Shown in pieces: positions 45,717 through 56,761 of a stretch of DNA of 64,000 nucleotides. The stretch is from NCBI GenBank assembly GCA_001599755.1, contig BCHX01000007.1, forward strand, positions 1,426,001 to 1,490,000, written 5' to 3'. The notes beneath the pieces are model-generated. The model was given only the letters and a program-made list of their open reading frames with translations, had not been told where the DNA came from and made no database searches. Source of the stretch: Gliomastix tumulicola (lineage: Eukaryota; Ascomycota; Sordariomycetes; Hypocreales; Bionectriaceae). A program made the position numbers and the translations under genes. How positions within the stretch are numbered: position 1 is the first letter of the stretch; every line of letters begins with the position of its first letter.

Positions 45717-46460
45717 CTACTCCTTCTTATCGCCCTCGCCGTCCTTGTACTTGGCGTACTCATCCATGAGCACGCCCATGTCGAAGTCAAGGGCCTTGCC
45801 GTTGACGATGATAGGCTTCACGTCGAGCATAATGAATAGCATACGAGCAGGCTTCGTGTCGGAGACGTTCCTCCAACGATGGATAGCACCACGGTTGATC
45901 GAAACATCACCAGGGACCATGATGCGGTTCTGGCCGGGACCCAGGCTCAGCTCAATCTCACCCTCGCACACCGTACCAATACCAAGAGTAATGGCACGGT
46001 GGTAGTCAGACGCGCCACCGGGACTAAAATCGATCATGCGGACGACGCAGCCCTCAGGAATGTGCAGCGAAGGCTGGAAGGCGGAGAGAGTGTAAGCGAG
46101 CGAATCTTTGGATCAAGGGTGGTGAAGCCACCATGCTCCAAACTTACCTTGTTCTTGGCGAATTCGACATCGACGTTGTCGGTGAGCTCGACCGGGTTTC
46201 CTCGGCAGCTGTAGATGATATTCTGGGCAGCAATGCCGCCCAGCATGATGTCGCGATGGTCACCATGGTCGGTCTGTAGCCGGTTATTAGAATTATTTGA
46301 AATCGACAGACCAAAGCGACATCGCTTGAGTATGGGGCTTCTGTACCGTTAAGAACACAGACTCGCCTGCCTCATTGTGTCCAGTGATGTGACGAAATGG
46401 GTCACGGAGGCCCTGGGCGGGGAACTCGGTGCAGAGGAGGCTCTTCTTGTCTTCTGCCAT
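45717..46460 (-). CDS. Cupin-fold protein, 198-residue subfamily, PKS cluster member 1
   Basis: Three exons (46460-46347, 46273-46148, 46073-45717) give exactly 198 aa. The N-terminus contains FRHITGHNEAGESVFLT. The barrel shows GCVVRMIDFSPGGASDYHRA, TVCEGEIELSLGPGQ, VPGDVSINRGAIHRWRN and ARMLFIMLDVKPI. Motif 1 keeps one His (YHR) and motif 2 keeps His in AIHRWRN, so the metal site is reduced relative to classical cupins. Cupins of this type are constant members of HR-PKS salicylaldehyde clusters, where genetic work ties them to formation of the aromatic aldehyde. The gene lies beside the AYR1-like SDR and head to head with cupin member 2. Confidence 0.87.
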
Positions 46461-47728
46461 TGTAATTTGAATGACTTTGCTCTCTGTGTGTTTCCTTTTT
46501 GAGACTTAGAGTCGAAAGGATGGTAGGGATGAATGGAATCTGTCTGTGAACTCACGAGATGTGCTGCGGTCTTGTGCTGGTTCAAGTACTGCTATTGTGA
46601 GCTTGAGCCGCAAGATGAACAACAACTACGAAGCCGTTTTTTAAACTGGACATGGCTCTAGTCTTTGCTGAAGGATCTCGGATACACAGAAAAGGGACCG
46701 TTGATCCCTCCAAAAGTCGACACTGGCTGCGGCGTTCCATCCATCGACGATTAGCGTAATCCGGGATAGCTTTGCGCAGCACATGCACACAATCTAGACA
46801 ACTTCCAAAGATGAAATGCCGTATTCCGTGGATGAGTCGAGACAATGGCCGCTGCTCCTGGGAGGGTGACATCTTGACTGGAGCAAGGGGCAGGGAAGGG
46901 AGCTTGGCAACTTCACGGTACAATAAGCTCATGGTGGATTTAGACCCAGTGGCTGGTCTGATTTCTCGGTCTGGAAATCTGAAGTGCTCACACAGCGGAG
47001 AAAAGTTCGGAGCCGGCATTCTGAGGCGCAACAACCATATGGGGCGTCTGGCACATGAGTGAGATTGACAAGGGTTCCCTGGCTTGCCTAGAATGCCCTA
47101 AAATAGGTCCCGCGATTCACCAGATTTCACCTGCTGTGCCCGCCAAGTCCACTAAAATCTGGCAGGGGAGCATATGCGTGTAAGGCGGGGGCAAGGGGCT
47201 ACTGATTCTATTGTCCGGGTCTTCTCCTGGTTTCCCCCCTCCTCCCCCCCCTTTTTTTTACTCTGGTGGGTTCTTCCCTTTACCGGAGCAACGATACTCA
47301 GCCAGATCATCGTCACACATCTCTCAAAAGAAGTTGCGAACTCCTCTAGCGGCGGGGNGCTATGGGAGCTGGGACCGCCACTTCCCAAGTGGAACGCGGA
47401 CGAAAAGGCACGGATCTTGAGCCTGCTTATCGAGGACGAGCTCCTTGTCTAAGCTGAACTCGTTCCCAAGAGAGACGTAGCCACTCACACACTTGTAGAC
47501 GCCCAGACTTACCCAGCTAATTTCATCGGGACCAGACGAACCAAAGAAGCATGGGCGTCACCACTGGCTGATCGTGCTGTGCACATGAAGGCCAGCCTGT
47601 AGGTCCAGTGGAGTAACATGAGCAGCATCTCACAAATTAGTACGTATAAATTTATTGCACTCTGTTGCACACTGTTCTGGACTCCTGGGCAGCAACCAAA
47701 CCACCATCGAAAACTCTCACCCGCCATA
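46461..47728. promoter_or_regulatory. Divergent region between the two cupin genes
   Basis: The 1.27 kb contain no recognised gene. They hold a polypyrimidine tract at about 47236-47262 and one undetermined base (n) at 47358, which is the only ambiguity noticed in the window. Confidence 0.4.
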
Positions 47729-48414
47729 ATGGCTTCTGACTATCCTAACCTGGGCGAGGGCTACGTGCAAACCCCCCACCCTGTTCAAGGCCTTCCCCGT
47801 GTTGTTCGTCACATCACTGGACACAATGCTGAGGGCAAGTCCGTCTTTCTGTCAACGGACGTTGGTGACCACCATCGCGAGCTAGTCAACAAGACGGCCA
47901 TCGCCAACATCGTGTACTCGACAAACCAGCATCCCGTGGACCTCAACAACGATGCGGACGTCAAGCATGCTCGCGAGAACGAGGTAATCCGCCACCACTA
48001 TCTCTGTCCAATCCCAATGCCATGTCGTAACCGAGCTAATTACCTATTGGGGACATGAAGCCCGGCATCACTGTCAAGGGTGGAACAGTCTGCCGCATGA
48101 TTGACTTTGCTCCAGGGGGTGTATCACCCATGCACCGCGTCAACAGTCTGGACTATGCCATCGTGCTGGAGGGGGTGTTCAAGATGGTTCTAGACTCGGG
48201 CGAGGAGCGTGTCATGCAGCGAGGTGACATTGCCATCCAACGGTCCACAGCCCACAGATGGGTCAACGTAACCGGGAACGGACTGCTGCCAGCGCGTATG
48301 CTCTTCGTGTTGCTTGATGTCCAGGACTTGAATGTGGGTGGCGAGACGGTACGAGGAGAGCTGGGTGTCCTTGAAAAGGACTACGTTGGTCTTCCTGGTC
48401 ACGGTAGCAGCTGA
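47729..48414 (+). CDS. Cupin-fold protein, about 200-residue subfamily, PKS cluster member 2
   Basis: Two exons (47729-47983 and 48061-48414) give 202 aa. It aligns by eye along its whole length with the cupin at 45717: VVRHITGHNAEGKSVFL, TVCRMIDFAPGGVSPMHRV, VLEGVFKMVLDSGEE, QRGDIAIQRSTAHRWVN, ARMLFVLLDVQDL. Motif 1 retains His in PMHR and motif 2 has TAHRW. A second copy in one PKS cluster is unusual if one cupin is enough for aldehyde formation. It may act on a later intermediate, for example a prenylated or hydroxylated ring. That is inference. Confidence 0.87.
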
Positions 48415-48967
48415 CCCGTGAGATTCATCCGCTTTTCTTAGAAAAGAAGACAGAGACTCTGGAAATATCACGCGTACGATAGAAAGAATAGCGTAGATGC
48501 TTGACAGGACTCAAGATCTTGACGAAAATTAAATAGTTGAAGTTTGACATGTCTCACCTACAGTCCATTGCAGCTTGGTGGCGTCCCGTTTCCTGGGGAT
48601 CCTTATGCTGGATTGGATAACAGGATTGCTGCCAATACCACCGCCTCAAGGGTAACTGTAGGGCCCGGGAGGATTTTATGAGCCCCTGGACGCGCTAGTG
48701 ACCGGAGTAACTTAAGTCGACCGTTTAGGGGCAAACTGTAAGAGGGCTACAAGTAGTCACATCTACCTGCTGGAGGCGATACATTGTGTGCCCTAATCCC
48801 ATATCTGTGTGTGGGCTCCCCGGTGGTACGCAGTATTCTTTGCATGAGTAGCTGGATTTGTAGGTCCCTACAATATTTGCTGTTGAAAGGGGCCGGTACA
48901 CTGTCTGTGGCATCGTACCAACTCTGCAGACCTTTCTCAAGCTCCCTCGTCACACCTCCATCGTATC
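48415..48967. other. Intergenic region upstream of the P450
   Basis: No gene was recognised; it should contain the P450 promoter. Confidence 0.4.
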
Positions 48968-51054
48968 ATGCTCTTACACAACTCAGCGTCCCCCTTCTAT
49001 GGGGGCCTCCTCATTTTGGTTCTGGGCCTTCTTTGGCGCTTGAGTCGAATCGGCCGGAGACCAAGCAACTACCCACCTGGACCACCCACGCTCCCAATCA
49101 TCGGCAACCTGCACCAAATCCCCAATGAGGGGAGACACGTGCAGTTTGAGCGGTGGGCGCGTGAGTATGGGCCAGTATACTCGCTCATGCTGGGTACCAA
49201 GGTCATGATTGTCCTGAACTCGGATCAGGCCATCAAGGACCTCCTGGACAAGAAGGGGGCCATCTACTCTTCACGGCCGGAGGCATACATTGCCCAGGAC
49301 GTTCTCAGTGGCGGGCTTCGGATTCTCTTCATGGTACGCCCTTACCTTGCTTCACTCAAGACGTCTGCCCGCGAGTACAGGACTGGCTAACCAATCGTGT
49401 CCTACCACAGCCAAATGATGGAGTATGGAAGATCGCCCGGAGGCTAAGCCAGCGGATCTTGAATGTAGCTGCTGCGCGTACCTATGTGCCATACCAGGAC
49501 TTGGAGAACAAAGCCATGCTCCTTGGGATGTTGGAGAACCCAAATAATTTCATCGAGCACCTGAGAAGGTACACAACATCATTGACCACCCAGATGACCT
49601 TTGGCTTTCGGACAACGACTATACAAGACCCAAGATTCAAGGAAGCATTTCACGTAAGTTGACCATGTTCATCATTAACACAAGATCTGTTCTGACGCTA
49701 TTTTCCCAGATCTTTGATCGGAGCTCCGAATTAATTGGATCCCGGGTGAGTGAACCTCGCTACATCATTTCCCAATTGCTCTCCCACCTACCACCCGTTG
49801 CGGATCAAATCAACGCAGATCGCGGACTAACATAGATATAAAATCTCATCAGATGGGCTCACTTTTGGATCTGGTGCCTGTTCTCCGACATCTGCCCGCC
49901 GCACTGCTGCCGGTCAAGAAAGAGGGACTGGAAATCCACCAGCGAGAGCTCAAGCTCTTCAGACGCCTCTACACGGACGCAAAAAAGGGGTTGAAAGACG
50001 GCACAGCCAAGGTACGTGAGAAACAATAGATAGCAGACTATCTGAGGTTCCGAGGACCGGAAAGAAAGGATCCAAGCTGATAAAAGAACAACCTGGATGC
50101 AGCCTTGCGTCTGTCTTGACCTTGTCAAATTGCAGAAGGAAGAAGATTTCTCGGAGGATTTCGCCGCGTACCTTGGCGGCTCGATCCTTCAGGCCGGTTC
50201 CGAGACAACGTCAAGTATTCTTGTGGCCTTCATCCAGGCAATGGTGCTCTTCCCGGACGTCGTAAAGGCGGCGCAGGAGGAGCTAGACCGCGTATGCGGT
50301 GACTCTATGCCTGACCTGAACGATGTGCCCAGTCTGCCATACATTCGAGCCTGTGCGAAGGAGTCCTCACGATGGATGCCGGGCTTTATGCTCGGAGTGC
50401 CACATGCAGTGACCCAAGACGACACCTATATGAATTACCATATCTCGAAGGGTGCAATGGTCATTCTGAACGTATGGTAAGTTGCCTCGCTGGAACAAAC
50501 CCCCGCCTTAGCACTCTTCGTTCTGTAGCATATTTCTTTATCTTTCTTGTCGACCCGAGTGGCTGACTGGCTGACAAACTCGACGTCTCGTCAGGGCCGT
50601 GCAAAATGATCCTGAAAGACATCCGAATCCGCGCCATTTCGAGCCGACGCGGTACATAGATGATCAACAGACCTCCTTGGAAGCAGCTAACAACCCCGAT
50701 GCCACAAAGCGAGACCACTTTGTATTTGGCGCCGGGCGCAGAAGGTGTCTGGGTATGCACATCGCGGATCGCTCCCTCTATCTAGCTATTTCTCGTCTCC
50801 TCTGGGCATTTGACTTCAACAAGGCAATCAACCCCGCGACCGGTGAGGAAATTACACCGGACATGGATAATTTGGCAGAGGGGGTGATGATGCTTCCAAA
50901 CCCATTCCCAGCCAAAATAACGCCCCGGACACCTCAGAGAGCGGAAGCAGTAAGGCGGGAATGGGCGGAGGTAGCTAAGCTTCTGGACAAAGAGGAGCAA
51001 TGGTCTGAGGTACCGGAAGGTCTTATTTGGAATGATGAGCAGAATGTAGAGTAG
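48968..51054 (+). CDS. Cytochrome P450 monooxygenase
   Basis: Six exons (48968-49333, 49411-49653, 49710-49745, 49853-50011, 50136-50476, 50595-51054) give 534 aa. The N-terminal anchor is FYGGLLILVLGLLWRL, followed by the hinge YPPGPPTLPIIGNL. The I-helix motif is QAGSETTSS, the K-helix ExxR is KESSRW, HFEPTRY follows, and the haem loop is FGAGRRRCLG with the axial Cys. The pattern resembles fungal microsomal P450s of the O-methylsterigmatocystin-oxidoreductase-like group. In salicylaldehyde clusters a P450 hydroxylates the ring or side chain, and ring hydroxylation can precede prenylation or epoxidation. It should sit in the ER membrane and need NADPH-P450 reductase encoded elsewhere. Confidence 0.93.
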
Positions 51055-53613
51055 GGTAGCTAAGAGCTTCTTCCCGCCAGCTTCAGAGGCGCAGTTCCTC
51101 TCCAGAGACGCGCTGACTGTTGCCGGTCTGAAGATTACTCGCGCCGTATCCGCCCTGTCCAGGGCTGTAGACAGAATGAGCCGAAAGCAGACGCACAGAT
51201 AATGAAAACAGACCAAGAAAAGTCCCTGCATTCTAGAAGAAATCGACGCGGCGCCTGTCTGCGATGCTCAGCACGGGATGAGACCAGTGGCCGAGCACAA
51301 GTGGCCGAGCAAATCTTCTGCAAAAACGCGATGGACCGGCTTTCAATTATCGATAACACCTTCCATAACTGACATCTGGCTGTGGTCAGGAATAGCTACT
51401 CTGTTGGACACCTTCTGTGGAGGTTCTGTCAAAAAGAAAAGACGTTTTACAGTTCACCCAGAACATGGGTAGCCCATGCCACCGTGTTGGTTCCCTACTC
51501 CCACTTCCTCCGTTCCCCTCCTCATGCCAAAAACCCCGATTTTTGTCGCTGCTACTAGTCATTCATGCAGCAACACCGCCGATCTCATCCTTGTTGATAA
51601 GGACATAACGTGATATGCAACGTGTAAAAAGCCACAATGGACCTTGATATCTATTCCTGAATCCTCGCTCCAGGGATTAATGAGGCCACATTACCCCGAG
51701 TCTCACGTCTAGACCAGGGCCACTATGTACTGGTCAGCGGCTCTTGCACCCGGATGGCAGGCTTCTATGCTGCGTGTTTCGCATTGCATGGTATTGCACA
51801 AGTGGATTCAATCAGTAAGGCGTCGATGACGTGCTTTCAGGGCTTGATTACTCCGTACACGGATCACAAATGCAGGCAGGCCCGCGGCCGTCACTTTCAT
51901 GGTGTTGGCAAGATTGAGATTAGCTCGACCTTTATCACGCCTGAGTAATGTATTTGTAGAGCCCTTTGCGATGCATGCTCTTCTCATAAGTAGTCGCAAA
52001 CCGTTATCCGTTGATCAATCATATGACGCAGCGTTGCACGAAGGGTGGTTGGACTTGGCGATCGTGCCACCATGTGGCTGCCTCCAAAGTCCTAAGGGTT
52101 AACTGTACCATGCAGATGGAACCTGAGCATGTATCTCGGGGCGGCTGGAAATCAGAGGCCTAAGGTCGCTAGGGCGAGCACGACGAGCTTTTAGCCGGGG
52201 CAGAAAAATCGCGACGAAAGGGGGAGAAAGACCAGGTGGTAGGGGGATGTAAAGGGGGTGAGGGGACCAGGGAAGATATTGGCGGCTTGGTTGGCACACA
52301 AGCGTGCCGCTTCCCGTGCCAGGGAGACTCCCTGGCTAGCTGCCTTGATTTTCTCGGCGCTGTTGGGCAGGTATTTCTTCTCCTCATGCAGGCCTAGAAC
52401 ACGCCACTTTGCCTTATGTTGATACCAGCAGATACGACGAAATACGAGCCGTCACTGTGGCGGCTTCCCCCGACACGACTGCCGACGCTTCGCCTCCGCC
52501 CTTACCCAATTTGTTCCATTCAGGGGCCCGCCGTCCACGCTCCTTATCTTCTTCTTCCATCTGTAGGGCCTGTTGCAAAAAGAGCTAGCAGATGGAGGAA
52601 TAACATGAAAGTTCGATGCTGGATCGAACTAGCGAACTGGGGGAGAATAGCCTGGGGTATGGGGCATGGCGGGGGAAATGGTACGCAGGAGAGACTTCAT
52701 TCGGCTCCGAGATCGTTCGGTGGATGAGAAGATTTCGTACGAGTAGAGGAGAGCAGGGATGAATGGGCTCGGAGATGCCCAGAATATGTTGAGGAACGAG
52801 TGCGCTGGCGAAGAGCCGAGGGAGCGATAAACGGACCAGGGGGGAAGGGTGTCCGCTTTGGAATGATTCTACAGCGTCCCCCTGCAAAGGTGGCATCCCA
52901 GTGCACTGCTCAGAAGATACGGCAGCATCGACCTGTTCAGACCCGATCCGCATACCATGTAGCATCAACGGATTGCCGAGTTCGTTATATTAATATTGAA
53001 TACTTGCAGACTCGTAATCCTTTCGTATTTATTTTTTCATCGTAGCGACGTTCTCCTGCTTTTCAACTGTACTGTAACTACCCAGCCTTCCAGTGAGTCT
53101 ATTACTGATGCCCTGGAGAGTCACGGTATATGTGAAACGGGAGGACTTGCCACCGCGCGCGCGCTTGTCGTCAGCCACAGGATTTGGCGTGGCTTGTCTA
53201 TCATCATTATCAAGCTACGCGAGCGCGATAAGGAGGTTGGCTGTTACGGAAGACTCCGTAATAGAGGCAGGCAACGTTGTCAGGTCGTTTTTCGCTATCT
53301 CCGCCTCCTCCTCTTGCATCGTGCCATCCCTGCTCGCCCACTCCCCCCTTCTTTGACCAAGCCCTACAGGCTCTACACATGTCTCGGTGTGGCTGGGCTA
53401 CTGATTAGTGCTTACGGGGAGGCACACCACCCATTTCCTGAAAGGGGGAAGGGGTCGCATTCAGTGCCGACAGCGCGAGCTCCCGGCCCGCAGCAGATTG
53501 GCGTGCTTGGCTTGGGGCATGGGTCTTTTTTATTTTTTTGTTGCTTAAACGCCTAAACGGAGCTTTGTGATACTCAAAAACGTCCAGCAAGCTTCAATCG
53601 GTAGATCTCGGAT
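51055..53613. other. Long intergenic region without a recognised gene
   Basis: The 2.56 kb between the P450 stop and the start of regulator 2 show only short overlapping ORFs with no recognisable domain. A small ORF near 51203-51373 contains a single CLRC motif and is not supported as a gene. The part near 53613 should hold the promoter of the regulator. Confidence 0.5.
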
Positions 53614-56170
53614 ATGGATGGTCGTCAACCCAACACGACTGAGTGGACAGGGCAAACAGTGCATCATCTATGGCCGCCGGGACAGGGCGTGGAACAGCAG
53701 CCTACGCCAGAATCAATCATGTCGGCCCAGAAGCCACGGCAGCAGCCAGGGTTTGCGGTGAGTACATTTGACATACCCACCACCACCACCACCACCATTA
53801 CCACCATTACCACCCTTCGTGCCCATGACTGCTCAAGAAGCGGGAAAAGCCAAGGCCCGCGCACAAGTGTGAGCGTGCTTGGATGGGGCAGGGCTAGGAA
53901 GCAAACAAACCGGCGGATGAAGTCCTGCAGACTTGTGTGTTTGACAATTCTTGTCTCAATATAGTGCGAAGAGTGCAGACGAAAGCGCATCCGTTGCGAC
54001 AGAGGCACGCCTCAGTGCGTGGCATGCGCGAGCGCAGGAGTAGAATGCGTCGTGAGAAGCACATGCCCTCCAAGAGGGCCCAAGAAAGGCTACCTCAGAA
54101 CCCTCGAAAGAAAGATTGGTACGTTGGGCGCCGTCACGGCCGCTGTTCAGCTGCCACCCCCTCTTCCCACCTCTGCCCTAGGTTCTCGTATTAATGCGAG
54201 ATCCGCACGGTGATTCTAGAGGAACTTCAGAGCCGTTTGAACGAACAGAGGGAAGACGGAAGAGCCGAGAACGACGGCGAGAACCGCACCGAGACGACAT
54301 CGACGACAACGACGAACAGGAACTCCAATACCGACAATGAGGACGAGGGCAGCGTGGACTACAGCGATGCGAACTACGTGCCCATCAACGCGTCAGCAGC
54401 AGACATGCCACACAGCTTCGGCGACGTCCAGGGCTGGCCGGCACCGCCATTGGCGACGAACATGGCCATGCCTCCGTTAGGGTCCTGGGAGGTGCTGGAA
54501 AGCCTGCAGACCACGGTCAGTCTTCCGGGGGTCGTGCAGGCGCCTGCGCCGTCGCGGACAGCAGAGACTCATCTCACCCCCATGATGCGCAACGACCTGT
54601 AAGTGTGTGTGTCTGTGTGCGTGCACGCGCGCGCACATAAGTAGGATACCTGCTGAAGTAGTTGACATTAACCCCGTGTTTTCATGCAGGGACCAGCTCT
54701 ACTTTGATCGGGTCCACGTCTTTGCGCCCATCCTGCAGAAACACCGTTATCGATCGTGGGCTCGGAAGCAGGACAAAAGTCCCCAGCAGATCTGTCTGCA
54801 GCACGCCATGTGGACATTAGCGGCCTCGTTTTCCAGCCAGTTTCACTTCATCCGACACAGCCTCCACCGGGACCTGCGAGAGCTGCTAAACGCCCTCGAG
54901 TCCGAGAGCCAAGACAAGCAGGCTGACCACTACACCATCTCCATCGACCAGGTCCAGGCCTGGGTCCTCCTTGCCTTGTACGAGCTGACAAGCGATACGT
55001 GCGACTACCAGCGGGGGATATTGTCTGCCGGGAGGGCATTTCGCCTGGTTCAGATGATGCGGCTGTACGAGGTAGATAAGACGGGCATTTCGTCACCCAA
55101 CCGACATGGTCAAGCCTCTGGTGACTGGATTGCCACGGAGTCGATGAGGCGGACGTTCTGGCTTGCTTATACCATTGACCGCTTCACCAGCATGGTGGAT
55201 GGCATGCACCTAGCCTTTGACGAGCAGCAGGTAAGGGGAAAAAAGCTCGCTATGGCTTACCAAACCGCGCTCAAGACTGGCAGACCTAACTTTCTTTAGA
55301 TCTGTACACGGATGCCTGCCCCTGATGCGCACTTTCTCAGCGGAAGACCGACGACCATGGATTTCCTGTCGGGGATGATCCAGCGCGTGGATCTCGAGTG
55401 GCCAAACGACGATATATCCCCCTTCACGGAATCAATCATCGTGGCCACGCTGTGCGGGCGCGTGCTGGAACACAAACAGAGACCCGGGGGCCTCAGTCCG
55501 CAGCAGCAACAGTCCATCATGCACCACTCTGATCGCCATCGCGACCCGGCCTTCGAATTCTGCCGCCGCCACCGCTCTCTGAACGTGCTGCTAAGCCAGC
55601 ACATGAAGATGTTGCAGATGCAGTTCCCCTCGCCGATGGAGAACGCCGACCCAACGCATATCTTCATCGCGTTGTCTATCTGCGTGGCCACATTCATGCT
55701 CTACGAGACGATAGAGTCCAACCCGTTGGCAGCTGCCGGGGCCCAGGCCTCCAAGATCAACGAGACGCTCCTCGCAGAGCATAAGAAGCTCACCTTTGAC
55801 GCCATAAATGAACTAGGCGTGCTGATACCTGCACTTGGGCAGACGAACCACTTTCAGGTGAGGACCGGACCCTTCCTTCTTGTGAAGACACAAAACAAGG
55901 GCCTTCCAAAAAAGAATGCTAAAACAGCGTTTCACACAGATGCATCCTCTCACGCCTATACCGCTTCTCCTGATCGCGAGATTCTGCCAGGCGCACGCAG
56001 GGCAGAACGAGGCCTACGGGCTGATCATACCAGGGATTGCCGCGGCGCTGCAGGACTCGACGCACCTCAACAGATTGGCGCAGAACTCCCTTCAGATGCT
56101 TGGGTTTGACTTCGCCGTGCCAAGAGGTGACGGCTTTCCAGCCCCGTCACCTCACGGCGACCTAATCTGA
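53614..56170 (+). CDS. Zn2Cys6 transcription factor 2 with fungal MHR domain
   Basis: About six exons encode about 700 aa. Exon 1 (53614-53757) encodes a 48-residue Gln/Pro-rich leader. Exon 2 starts at 53965 with the complete zinc cluster CEECRRKRIRC then DRGTPQCVACASAGVEC, followed by a linker GPKKGYLRTLE and, across intron 2, RKI|EELQSRLNEQ, a short coiled coil for dimerisation. An acidic Thr/Asn-rich stretch follows. The MHR region shows LYFDRVHVFAPILQKHRY and RRTFWLAYTIDRF. The stop is at 56168-56170. Intron 1 holds an (ACC)n microsatellite. It lies inside the PKS cluster and is the likely pathway-specific activator. Confidence 0.88.
53777..53817 (+). repeat. (ACC)n-type microsatellite in intron 1 of regulator 2
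   Basis: A run of CAC/ACC and ATT-ACC triplets with few interruptions lies inside the intron. A second simple-sequence tract (GT then GC alternation, about 54604-54637) occupies intron 3 of the same gene. Confidence 0.7.
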
Positions 56171-56761
56171 GCTGGGACGATCACTATGGCGCAGAAACGG
56201 AGGGGGAAAAAAGAATAAGGATTCATAATGATCCCAGTATACGAAATGAGTTAACGACTCTTCTAACGACTTGATACCTATGGGAGGGAGGTATAGCTTT
56301 CCGCGCCGAATTTCCAACGCGCCTGTAGGCTAGTTACCTAGTCAATATGACAACTTAAGTTGCCTAAATTCCAATGATTTCAAGTGTGCCTCCAATAATA
56401 GGACCATGTGGCCGGGTTGCAATTGTCAAAATGCTGCAGCGTCGACGATCTTAACGGCCAGCGTAATGCTACGTTACAGCGGCGCAGCTCGGGCAGGTCA
56501 CCGTATTAGGTCAGGAGGGGAACAGACGCTCGCCACAGTAAATGATGGAGGAAATGCACATCCTTTCGCTCACAAAACAAAGACAGAGTACTGTGATGCC
56601 TTCCTCGGTACTTCTTAGTCATGTAGGGCCCAATGCCGGTCCGACGCTGCTTTTCTATATATCATTCAATTTATTTAGTGTCTTCTTCTATCTCATTGCC
56701 CATCACCCTGTCCATGCTCTTCATCCCCCCGAGAACAACAATAACCCCATTCCCCGAGGAT
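56171..56761. other. Convergent 3' intergenic region
   Basis: The region lies between the stops of regulator 2 and the minus-strand FAD monooxygenase. It is AT-rich in part. No gene was recognised. Confidence 0.45.

Noticed and set aside
51203..51373. Short frame with GACLRCSARDE, reminiscent of half a zinc cluster
   Set aside because: Only one CxxC pair is present, no continuing exons with further Cys pairs were found, and the frame stops after 56 codons.
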